64,000 bases of DNA from Verrucomicrobiaceae bacterium (GTDB lineage: Bacteria; Verrucomicrobiota; Verrucomicrobiia; Opitutales; Intestinicryptomonadaceae). The DNA lies in assembly GCA_015061955.1 (NCBI GenBank), contig SUVO01000013.1, positions 25,314 to 89,313 on the forward strand, in the 5' to 3' direction. Positions 26,364 to 34,336 of the stretch are shown here, piece by piece. The notes below the pieces were generated by a model, which worked only from the letters and a program-made list of their open reading frames with translations, was not told the origin of the DNA and searched no databases. Position 1 is the first letter of the stretch. Each line of letters opens with the position of its first letter. The position numbers and the translations under genes were made by a program.

Positions 26364-28235
26364 TCAGTTGCGAGCATCAAGTTCTGTCCAGCGTTCAAAT
26401 AAGCGTTCATCTTCTGCTTCAATTTCGGCAAGGCGTGCTTCTAATTCTGGAATTAAACTTGCGTTATTTATTATGAATTCAGAAGACTGCAACTTTTCTG
26501 AAATATCTTTTTGTTCGGCTTCGTGTTGAGCTATAATTTTAGGAATATCTTCAAGTTCCTGACGCTCTTTATTCGACAATTTTTGACGTTGAGTTTTTTG
26601 CTTTTGCTGAATAACAGTTGTTGTTTTGGCTTGTTGTTGATTGCGTTTGCAATGCGTATTCCATTCGTCGTAACCACCAACAATTTCTGATATTTCGCCA
26701 TTTTCTTCAAATCCAAAAACTGCAGTAACAATGTTGTTTAGGAAAGCTCTGTCGTGCGAGACCAACAAAATTGTGCCTTTGAACGAAACTAACGTAGCCT
26801 CTAAAACTTCGATAGTTTCCATATCTAAGTCGTTTGTAGGTTCGTCTAATACAATTACGTTTGCAGGCGATGAAAATAGTTTTGCAAGCATTAGGCGATT
26901 GCGTTCGCCACCAGAGAGTAGGGCAATTTCACCGCGAATTTGTTCGGGAGTAAAAAGGAAATTTTGCAGATAACCTTGAACGTTTAGTTTTTGTCCGTTG
27001 GTGAAAACAAAATCGCCACCACCACCTATGAAGTCAAATGGAGTTTGTTTTGGATTTAACTCGCCACGTAGTTGATCAAAGTACGCAATTTGTAAGTTTG
27101 TACCGTATTTTATTTCGCCCGATGTAAGTTTCAATTTACCTAAAAGTGCATTCAACAAAGTAGTTTTACCTGCACCATTTTTGCCGATAACACCAATTTT
27201 ATCGCCCGAGTAAATTACAGTTGAAAAATCTTTGATTATATTTTTTGCGCCATAAGAAACCGATATATTTTGAGCAGTCATTACTTTTTGCCCAGTACGT
27301 TCAGCTTCTTGCAAGTTTATGCCAACGCTTCCAGCCTTGTCTCTGCGCGCTGCACGAATTTGACGCAAACGCATAAGTTCTTTTACTCTGCCTTCGTTGC
27401 GAGTACGTCGGGCTTTGATGCCTTGACGCAACCATGCTTCTTCTTTGGCAAGTTTTTTATCGAAAGCTATATCGCGTTTATCCCAAGCTTCTAAAAGTTC
27501 GTCTCGCTTACGAAGAAAATCTTTAAAACCACAATCAAAAGCAATAAGTTCGCCTCTATCGACGCCAACAACTCTGTTTGCCAAATTTTCTAAAAATGTT
27601 CTGTCGTGCGAAACGAATGCTAAAGTTTTACCACAAGTTTTTAAGAATTTTTCAAGCCATAAAACCGAGTCGATATCTAAGTGGTTTGTTGGTTCGTCAA
27701 GAAGTAGAATGTCGGGGTCGCCCGCGAGTTCTCTACCTAAAAGAACTCTACGCTTTAAACCTGCCGATAAATCTTGTGCAAGAGCTTCTGGATTCAGCTC
27801 AAGACGATCGGCAATTTCGTTTATTTTTGCTTCTATTGCAAATCCACCTTCATCATTTGCAAAGTGTAAAAGTTTGTCTAATTCGTTGTGTTCGTTTGGC
27901 GATAGAGTATCTATTTCAGACATCAGTTTGCGATACTTCGATATTTTTCTGCCTTCATCGCTCATACCTTCGGCAATAATATCAAAAACTTTTCCGTTAA
28001 GATGTGTTGGTACTTCTTGTTGTAGATATGCTGTTTTTATGCCATTTACAGTTTCAATCAAGCCGGAGTCTTGTTTTATAATTCCAGCCATAAGTTTCAA
28101 TAACGATGTTTTGCCACAACCATTTCTACCCACAATAGCCAGACGATCGCCTTCAGATATTGCCAGGTCAGCGTTATGTAGTAAAACGTGTGTATCGTAT
28201 CGCAACGATACTTGACTGAAAGAAATTAAACTCAT
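26364..28235 (-). CDS. uup: ABC-F ATPase, Uup type
   Basis: This 623-residue protein has two ABC cassettes and no membrane segment. Cassette 1 has VGRNGCGKTSLL, a divergent signature (LSAGLKRRVLLGREL) and LLLDEPTNHLDID. Cassette 2 has IGKNGAGKTTLL, LLSGGERNRLMLAKLF and VIVLDEPTNDLDMETIE. The inter-domain linker (residues ~230-305) is basic and helical. A C-terminal coiled coil rich in Gln, Lys and Glu (from about residue 535) matches Uup rather than EttA. ABC-F proteins act on stalled ribosomes; Uup is also linked to transposon excision and ribosome assembly. The ATG at 28235 (MSLISFSQVSL) fits the family better than the upstream start at 28289. Confidence 0.88.
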   Translation of the reverse strand: MSLISFSQVSLRYDTHVLLHNADLAISEGDRLAIVGRNGCGKTSLLKLMAGIIKQDSGLIETVNGIKTAYLQQEVPTHLNGKVFDIIAEGMSDEGRKISKYRKLMSEIDTLSPNEHNELDKLLHFANDEGGFAIEAKINEIADRLELNPEALAQDLSAGLKRRVLLGRELAGDPDILLLDEPTNHLDIDSVLWLEKFLKTCGKTLAFVSHDRTFLENLANRVVGVDRGELIAFDCGFKDFLRKRDELLEAWDKRDIAFDKKLAKEEAWLRQGIKARRTRNEGRVKELMRLRQIRAARRDKAGSVGINLQEAERTGQKVMTAQNISVSYGAKNIIKDFSTVIYSGDKIGVIGKNGAGKTTLLNALLGKLKLTSGEIKYGTNLQIAYFDQLRGELNPKQTPFDFIGGGGDFVFTNGQKLNVQGYLQNFLFTPEQIRGEIALLSGGERNRLMLAKLFSSPANVIVLDEPTNDLDMETIEVLEATLVSFKGTILLVSHDRAFLNNIVTAVFGFEENGEISEIVGGYDEWNTHCKRNQQQAKTTTVIQQKQKTQRQKLSNKERQELEDIPKIIAQHEAEQKDISEKLQSSEFIINNASLIPELEARLAEIEAEDERLFERWTELDARN

Positions 28236-28307
28236 AAGAAAAACATTCTTGCACAAAAAAACAAAAGGTCGAGTTTTTTTGACAAGCAATTATTCTAAAA
28301 CAGGATT

Positions 28308-29225
28308 TTATTTGAAAAAATTTCGCAGAGATTTTCCACAAGTGCTTTTAAATGCTTTAGACAACGATGATACATTTGAATATCCAACTTTTTTGGCAAT
28401 TTTTAAATAATCCTTTTCACCATTCTCAAGATACTTCATTGCTATTTTCATACGAATGTCTTGAACTATTTTTGAAAATGTCATACCAAATCTATTTTGG
28501 CAAATTTTGTCGAAATAGTTTGGTGGGCAACCAAAATGTTTCGATGTTTCAATTCTGTTCCAATTTTTTGCTGGTGATTTTTTTATTTTGTTTAAGTACT
28601 GGTCGAGTTCGTTCAATGTTAAACGCTTTAGTTCTTTGCCAAACGTTCTACGCAAAAGCTCCATTAGGATGTCGGCAATATTTTCAAGCATTACAACAGA
28701 ACGTTTAGTGTTGTAAACTTCTTCTAAATACATTGAAAGTATTGATACTATTTTTTCAAAATTTTTTGATGTTACAATTTGAGGTTTAGTAGGGAAGTCC
28801 CAATCAATTGTATTTTTTATATGTAGCCAGAAAACTGTTGCCTTGCCAGCTTTTACAGATTCATCGCAACACGTTCCTGCAGGAATAACAAGTATGTTGC
28901 CTGCTGTAAATTGTTTTTTTGTATTATCAATTTTTAGTGATATTTTTCCATCGAGAAGGAACATTAAAACATTGTAGTTTTTCTTTTCTCGGCTATGGTA
29001 ATAGCCAGCTTGATGGATTGTATGACCTGCGTCTTTAATGGAGCGTTCGCCCAAAATATCGTAGGGCAGTGGCTGTGGAGCTATTATATTATTGTTAGAA
29101 TCTATAAACTCTTTTGGCATACTTGTTGTCGGCGCCGACAAATAATGTTGAACACCACCAATTGCCCAGAACTGAGCCATATCGTCATTGTTTATATGCC
29201 ATAAGTATTCTATTTTCTTGCTCAT
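28308..29225 (-). CDS. AraC-family transcriptional regulator with cupin domain
   Basis: This 305-residue regulator has an N-terminal sugar-binding-type cupin region (YYHSREKKNYNVLMFLLDG, FTAGNILVIPAGT) and a C-terminal double helix-turn-helix. The first HTH is around ETSKHFGCPPNYFDKICQNRFG and the second is YLKIAKKVGYSNVSSLSKAFK, followed by LRNFF. It is divergent from the MFS/dehydratase/SDR operon at 29376-32630. By the usual logic of such pairs it activates that operon in response to its sugar acid. A 12-base inverted repeat between the two genes is a candidate operator. Confidence 0.9.
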   Translation of the reverse strand: MSKKIEYLWHINNDDMAQFWAIGGVQHYLSAPTTSMPKEFIDSNNNIIAPQPLPYDILGERSIKDAGHTIHQAGYYHSREKKNYNVLMFLLDGKISLKIDNTKKQFTAGNILVIPAGTCCDESVKAGKATVFWLHIKNTIDWDFPTKPQIVTSKNFEKIVSILSMYLEEVYNTKRSVVMLENIADILMELLRRTFGKELKRLTLNELDQYLNKIKKSPAKNWNRIETSKHFGCPPNYFDKICQNRFGMTFSKIVQDIRMKIAMKYLENGEKDYLKIAKKVGYSNVSSLSKAFKSTCGKSLRNFFK

Positions 29226-29256
29226 TGGTTTATGTAAAATAATATTAAATATGAGT

Positions 29257-29358
29257 TTCTATATTTTTTTATATAATATTATGTTGAAATATTCAAGGCT
29301 TATTTTTACATTTTAAGTCTAATTTTACGATTGTAAAAAAATCTATAAAAATATAGAA
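29257..29358. promoter_or_regulatory. divergent regulatory region with inverted repeats
   Basis: TTCTATATTTTT (29257-29268) is repeated in inverse as AAAAATATAGAA (29347-29358). Between them TTTTAC-GATT-GTAAAA (29323-29338) is a second inverted repeat. Both lie between the araC-type gene and the MFS gene, where an operator is expected; binding is inferred. Confidence 0.4.
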
Positions 29359-29375
29359 TATTATTAAAATAAAAA

Positions 29376-30671
29376 ATGGAAAAGAGCAGAACAGATAATA
29401 GACTACACGAAACCCACAAATCATTCTATAAATGGGAAGTATTAGGTTTGCTTTGGTTTGCGTTTTTTATAAATCAAGCCGATCGTCAAATTTATAACAC
29501 TCTTTTGGGGCCAATTTCACAATCGTTAAATCTGACAACAGCCGATGCTGGTTTAATTTCAACATTATTCAGTTTGGTATTTGCAACGTTAGGGCCAATC
29601 TCAGGTGTATTAGCCGATAGATATAGCAAAAAATGGATTATTGTGGGCAGTATTATTTTGTGGAGTGCTGCAACTATAATATCGGGTTCGTGCGTTGGAT
29701 TGATAGGGTTTATTATTTTTAGAAGTATTGCAACAGGTGCAGGTGAAGCATTTTTTGCACCAGCTAATTACGCAACTATTGCAGAGTATCACGACAACAA
29801 AACTCGAGCTCGGGCAATGAGTATTCATCAAACTTCGTATTATTTTGGTGTAATTGTAAGTGGTGCGTTGGCTGGGTGGATAGCCGATAAATATGGTTGG
29901 CGAAATGCTTTTTATGTATTTGGGTCGGTTGGAGTTTTCTTTGGGCTGTACATGATATGGCGTTTGAAAGATAAGTCCAAGATAGCAGAAGAAGATACAA
30001 AGAATTATCAAAGACCATCATTTTGGGAATCGTTGAAAATGCTTTTCAAAGTTAAGACTGCTCTTTGTATGACATTGTCGTTTGCAAGCTTGATATTTGT
30101 ATTACAAGGATATTTAACGTGGTCGACAATGTATCTGCAAGAAAAGTTCCCAGAAATGAGTTTGGCTGAAGCTGGATTTAGTGCTACTTTTTATACGCAT
30201 GTTTTTGCGTTTATAGGTGTTTTAGTGGCAGGGTGGTTGTCGGATTTTCTCGCCCGAAAAAAAGCACAATACAGAATTTTATTACAATGTTTGGGGTTGT
30301 TGTTGGCATCGCCATTTATAGTGCTAATGGGAATGTCGTCGACAATGGTAATGGTGTATGTTGGGTTTGCAGGTTTTGGTTTCTTTAGAGCGTTTTTCGA
30401 TGCAAACACATACTCGGTGTTGTACGATGTAATTCCACAAAAATTTCACGCATCGGCTGCAGGTGTGATGTTATCGTTAGGTTTCAGTATTGGTTCGTTT
30501 TCGCCTTGGATTTTAGGCAAACTTGAGCCTCTATTGGGATTATCTAAAGGGTTGGCTATGTTGTCGGTTGTGTGGTTTGTTTTTTCAATAGTGTTATTTA
30601 TTACATTTAAATTTTTCTACGCTTCAGATAGAGAACGGGCAATTCAGGCAAACTTAAACAATAAAAATTAG
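29376..30671 (+). CDS. MFS sugar-acid transporter (anion:cation symporter type)
   Basis: This 431-residue protein has 12 predicted hydrophobic segments and the motif NQADRQIYNTLLGPIS near the N-terminus, the NYADR-type signature of hexuronate/galactonate transporters. GVLADRYSKKWIIV is the MFS loop 2-3 motif and ADKYGWRNAFYVFG is the loop 4-5 region. It would import a sugar acid such as galactonate or a hexuronate with protons. It leads an operon with an enolase-superfamily dehydratase 4 bases downstream and an SDR, which supports the assignment. Confidence 0.87.
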   Translation: MEKSRTDNRLHETHKSFYKWEVLGLLWFAFFINQADRQIYNTLLGPISQSLNLTTADAGLISTLFSLVFATLGPISGVLADRYSKKWIIVGSIILWSAATIISGSCVGLIGFIIFRSIATGAGEAFFAPANYATIAEYHDNKTRARAMSIHQTSYYFGVIVSGALAGWIADKYGWRNAFYVFGSVGVFFGLYMIWRLKDKSKIAEEDTKNYQRPSFWESLKMLFKVKTALCMTLSFASLIFVLQGYLTWSTMYLQEKFPEMSLAEAGFSATFYTHVFAFIGVLVAGWLSDFLARKKAQYRILLQCLGLLLASPFIVLMGMSSTMVMVYVGFAGFGFFRAFFDANTYSVLYDVIPQKFHASAAGVMLSLGFSIGSFSPWILGKLEPLLGLSKGLAMLSVVWFVFSIVLFITFKFFYASDRERAIQANLNNKN

Positions 30672-30675
30672 ATAT

Positions 30676-31842
30676 ATGAAAATTACAGAAATTAAAACAT
30701 TTTTGTGTCATGCATACAGAACAAACTGGGTGTTTGTTAAAGTTATTACCGATGAAGGTATATATGGTGTAGGCGAGGCAACTCTCGAATACAAAGAACA
30801 CGCTGTTATATCGGCTATTCATGAGCTTGATAGAGTGTTGATAGGTAAGGATCCACATAATATCGAAGCTATTTGGCACGATTGTTATCGCGATGCTTAT
30901 TGGCGTGGTGGTCCAGTTTTGATGAGTGCATTGGCAAGCATTGAAATGGCTTTATGGGATATCAAAGGTAAAGCTTTGGGTGTACCAGTTTATCAGCTTT
31001 TAGGTGGAAAAATCAGAGATAGTGTTCCTTGTTATGCAAATGGTTGGTTTGCTGGTTCAAAAACTCCAGAAGATTTTGCACGTTGTGCTAAAGAAGCTGT
31101 AAAAATGGGCTTTAGTGGTCTTAAATGGGATCCATTTGGCAGTGCATATATGAATATAGATCCACAAGGATTAAAAACAGCACTCGATTGCATTTCAGCT
31201 GTAAAAGATGCAGTTGGCGATAAAGTTCACTTGATTATAGAAGGTCATGGACGTTTTAATGTTCCAACTGCTGTAAGAATTGGTAATGCCTTGAGCGATT
31301 TCGATATATTATGGTTTGAAGAACCAATTCCACCAGACGATAAAAAAGGTTTAGCGTGGGTTCGCAGTAAAATATCTACGCCAGTTTCGGGTGGAGAACG
31401 TCTGTATAGCCGTTATGAATATGCCGATTTTTTGCGTATGGAGTGTGCTGATTTTTGGCAACCAGACGTATCGCACGCTGGTGGTATAATGGAAATCAAA
31501 AAAATTGCTTCTATGGCTGAAGCACATCATATTCCAGTATGTCCACATAATCCGAGTGGGCCAGTTGCAAACGCTGCCACACTTCAGTTAGCAGCTTGTG
31601 TGCAGAATTTCTACTTGTTAGAAACTATGGCAACCGATATTCCATGGCGTGCCGAAATTAGCAACGAAAAAGTACGTTTTGAAAATAGTCAAATGTTCAT
31701 TCCTACATCGGCAGGTTTGGGCATAGATATAAACGAAGAAGCTATTGCACGTTATCCGTATCAGCCACATGATCTTCGTCATTACGTTGGAACGCTAACA
31801 GATATTCGTCCAGAAGGATCAACAGGTTATTTTAAAAAATAA
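30676..31842 (+). CDS. enolase-superfamily sugar-acid dehydratase (galactonate dehydratase-like)
   Basis: This 388-residue protein has the capping domain (GVGEATLEYKEHAV, ALASIEMALWDIKGKALG) and a barrel with metal ligands in LIIEGHGRFN, WFEEPIPP and VSGGERLYSR. QPDVSHAGGIMEIKKIAS and the catalytic His in CPHNPSGPVANAA follow. The GxGRF and PHNPSGP motifs are those of the D-galactonate/gluconate-type dehydratases of the mandelate racemase subgroup. It would remove water from an aldonic acid to give a 2-keto-3-deoxy acid. Exact substrate unknown. No KDG kinase or aldolase follows in this operon, so the pathway must be completed elsewhere. Confidence 0.88.
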   Translation: MKITEIKTFLCHAYRTNWVFVKVITDEGIYGVGEATLEYKEHAVISAIHELDRVLIGKDPHNIEAIWHDCYRDAYWRGGPVLMSALASIEMALWDIKGKALGVPVYQLLGGKIRDSVPCYANGWFAGSKTPEDFARCAKEAVKMGFSGLKWDPFGSAYMNIDPQGLKTALDCISAVKDAVGDKVHLIIEGHGRFNVPTAVRIGNALSDFDILWFEEPIPPDDKKGLAWVRSKISTPVSGGERLYSRYEYADFLRMECADFWQPDVSHAGGIMEIKKIASMAEAHHIPVCPHNPSGPVANAATLQLAACVQNFYLLETMATDIPWRAEISNEKVRFENSQMFIPTSAGLGIDINEEAIARYPYQPHDLRHYVGTLTDIRPEGSTGYFKK

Positions 31843-31850
31843 TTAAACCT

Positions 31851-32630
31851 ATGAAACGATTTGAAAATAAAGTAGTAATAGTAACAGGAGCCAGCCGAAA
31901 TACTGGTGTTGAAATTGCCGACTTGTTTATTCGAGAAGGTGCAAAAGTTTGCACAAGTGGTTCTACGCTTGAATCTACTCAGAATGGAGCAAACGAACTT
32001 CGCTTGCGTGGTCTTGACGGCTTTATTTCAGTTCCTTGCGATATCGGGAACGAAGCCGATGTAAAAGCATTGTTCGCAAAGGTAATGGAAACTTATGGAC
32101 GCGTTGATGTGTTGGTAAATAACGCTTGCGACCAAGGTATTGGTGGAACATTTGAAGAATTGACAAGCGATGATTTCTTCAAGGTTATAAAAACAAATTT
32201 GTTGGGTTGTTTCCAGATGTGTCAGAATGCAGTCAAGATAATGCTTAAGCAAGAAAGCAAAGGTGTTATAGTAAATCTTGGTTCAAATGTTTCGATGCGT
32301 GCTATAAAAAATCGTACAGCGTATGTTGCAAGTAAAGGTGGTATAGATGCTCTTACTCGCTCAATGGCAGTAGATTTAGCACCAAAGGGAATTCGCATAA
32401 ACGAAGTAGCCCCTGGGTATATTTATACTCAACGTTGGGACGTGTTGCCTGAAGATGTAAAGACCCGACGTCGCAATAATATTCCACTTCGCAAAGAAGC
32501 CTCTGGTAAAGATATAGCTGATGTTGTTGCATTTTTGGCGTCTGACTCATCAAAGAATATCTGTGGTGAACGTATTGTTGTAGACGGAGGTTGTTCTGCA
32601 CAACATATGCCAACCGACATAGATTTTTAA
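31851..32630 (+). CDS. short-chain dehydrogenase/reductase
   Basis: This 259-residue classical SDR has the cofactor motif VTGASRNTGVEIAD, NNACDQG (NNAG variant), active-site Ser around NLGSNVSMR and the YxxxK motif YVASKGGIDALTRSM, ending VVDGGCS. By context it oxidises or reduces a sugar acid or lactone in the same route as the dehydratase 9 bases upstream. NAD or NADP preference cannot be fixed. The usual TGxxxGIG reads TGASRNTGV, a small change. It is followed by a strong terminator. Confidence 0.9.
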   Translation: MKRFENKVVIVTGASRNTGVEIADLFIREGAKVCTSGSTLESTQNGANELRLRGLDGFISVPCDIGNEADVKALFAKVMETYGRVDVLVNNACDQGIGGTFEELTSDDFFKVIKTNLLGCFQMCQNAVKIMLKQESKGVIVNLGSNVSMRAIKNRTAYVASKGGIDALTRSMAVDLAPKGIRINEVAPGYIYTQRWDVLPEDVKTRRRNNIPLRKEASGKDIADVVAFLASDSSKNICGERIVVDGGCSAQHMPTDIDF

Positions 32631-32652
32631 TCTTTATACAGATAGTTATCTT

Positions 32653-32687
32653 AAAAAAAAGAGTTCCTTTTTAGGAACTCTTTTTTT
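32653..32687 (+). terminator. intrinsic terminator of the sugar-acid operon
   Basis: GAGTTCC (32661-32667) pairs with GGAACTC (32674-32680), extended by an A-run and T-run on either side. Confidence 0.9.
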
Positions 32688-32791
32688 ATTGATTTGGAAT
32701 ATCTTCAGGTAAAATTACATACATTAAAATACAAAGTATAAATTGAAAATATTGTTGAAGAGTAGATAGCATTTTTGTTATCTATATTTGT

Positions 32792-34270
32792 ATGTCAGAA
32801 AATTATCCATTGTATATAATGTTTGCACTGTATTTGCTTATGATGATTATCATAGGCTTCTTAAGTATCGAAAAGAAAGGTTCGGTAGGTGGATACGTTT
32901 TAGGAGGGCGATCTATGGGCAGTTTGATTACTGCACTTTCTGCTCAAGCAAGCGATATGAGTGGTTGGCTTTTGATGGGGCTTCCAGGGGTAGTTTACAT
33001 ATCGGGTTTATGCAACGTATGGGTTGCTATTGGCTTATTTGTTGGAACTGCTTTGAATTGGTTATTAGTTTCAAAACGTCTTAGAATTTACACAGAGCTA
33101 ACTTCGAGCCTTACTATATCATCGTATTTTTCAAATCGGTTTGGCGATAAATCGGGCGTTTTGCGAATTATAGCGACATTCATTACTTTGACGTTTTTTA
33201 CAATCTATGCTGGGTCTGGTTTGGTTGCCGCAGGAAAGCTTTTTGACTCGATGTTTAATATCGACTACACTGTTGCTGTTTTGTTAGGTGCTGGGGTAAT
33301 TCTTGTGTACACATTGTTGGGTGGGTATCAAGCTGTTTGCAAAACCGATTTAATACAAGGTTGGTTTATGTTTTTTGCTCTTTTAATAGTTCCAGCAGTT
33401 GCATATTTTTATATTCCAGACGATGCAATAACTCAGATTTGTGCAAAGCGAGAAGTGTCGCTTTCTATATTTCCTAAAGAGTGTGGATTTATGGGGGTAA
33501 TTTCAATTTTATCGATGAGTGCTTGGGGCTTTGGATATTTTGGACAACCTCATATTTTGACACGTTTTATGAGCATTTCATCGCATCGCGAACTCACAAA
33601 ATCTACCCAAGTGGCTCTCGTATGGGTTGCGATATCGCTTGGTATGGCAATATTGATTGGTGTGTTGTCGATTCCTCTTTACAACGATCCTGTATTGTCG
33701 GCTCAGAATAGCGAAAAAGTATTCATAAAAATGACCATGGATCTATTTAATCCATGGTTGAGTGGATTGATTTTAGCGGCGGTATTAGCCGCAATAATGT
33801 CGACTATCGATTCTCAATTATTGGCATCATCTTCTACCTTGGCGCAAGATTTTTACGCGTTTATAATCAGAAAAAATGCTACCGAAAAAGAATTGCTTTT
33901 GGTAAATCGTCTATTTGTAGCGAGTATAACTATTGTTGCTTGTGTGCTGGCGTTAAATCCGAATGAAACAATATTTTCGTTAGTTACTTTTGCATGGGGT
34001 GGTTTTGGTGCTGCGTTTGGTCCGGTTGTGTTGATGTCGTTGTATTATAGAAAAATGACATTCCAAGGGGCTTTATGGGGAATGGTAGCTGGTACTGTTG
34101 TAATGCTTTTCTGGTATTTTATTGGCTGGGGAAAGTATTTGTACGAAATTATGCCAGCATTTATTGTTGGAGTTATAACAATTTATTTGGTGTCGAAAGC
34201 ATTTCCTCAAAAGAACGAAAAAATATTGCAACAATTCGACACCATGAAAGAAATTTTAAATCAAAAATAA
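32792..34270 (+). CDS. sodium:solute symporter (PutP-like)
   Basis: This 492-residue membrane protein of the SSS family has about 13 hydrophobic segments. Motifs near the N-terminus, GYVLGGRSMGSLITALSAQASDMSGW, match Na+/proline PutP, as do LLGGYQAVCKTDLIQGW and GFGYFGQPHILTRFM. The later ALVWVAISLG, IMSTIDSQLLASSSTLAQDFY and WGGFGAAFGPVVL segments are also typical. It imports proline or a similar solute with Na+. The ATG lies only 2 bases after a TATATTTG octamer (32783-32790), leaving little room for a leader. It is an isolated gene between two terminators. Confidence 0.88.
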   Translation: MSENYPLYIMFALYLLMMIIIGFLSIEKKGSVGGYVLGGRSMGSLITALSAQASDMSGWLLMGLPGVVYISGLCNVWVAIGLFVGTALNWLLVSKRLRIYTELTSSLTISSYFSNRFGDKSGVLRIIATFITLTFFTIYAGSGLVAAGKLFDSMFNIDYTVAVLLGAGVILVYTLLGGYQAVCKTDLIQGWFMFFALLIVPAVAYFYIPDDAITQICAKREVSLSIFPKECGFMGVISILSMSAWGFGYFGQPHILTRFMSISSHRELTKSTQVALVWVAISLGMAILIGVLSIPLYNDPVLSAQNSEKVFIKMTMDLFNPWLSGLILAAVLAAIMSTIDSQLLASSSTLAQDFYAFIIRKNATEKELLLVNRLFVASITIVACVLALNPNETIFSLVTFAWGGFGAAFGPVVLMSLYYRKMTFQGALWGMVAGTVVMLFWYFIGWGKYLYEIMPAFIVGVITIYLVSKAFPQKNEKILQQFDTMKEILNQK

Positions 34271-34285
34271 CGAGTATTTAGAACA

Positions 34286-34319
34286 CAAAAAAGATACTTA
34301 AATAAAGTATCTTTTTTTT
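34286..34319. terminator. terminator after the symporter gene
   Basis: GATACTT (34293-34299) pairs with AAGTATC (34305-34311) with flanking A and T runs extending the stem; it can also serve the convergent minus-strand gene. Confidence 0.88.
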
Positions 34320-34336
34320 GTATTAGCTTTCTTTTT

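Noticed and set aside
27445..28215. A 256-codon plus-strand frame antisense to uup
   Set aside because: It overlaps both Walker motifs of cassette 1 of Uup on the other strand; Ser-rich shadow.
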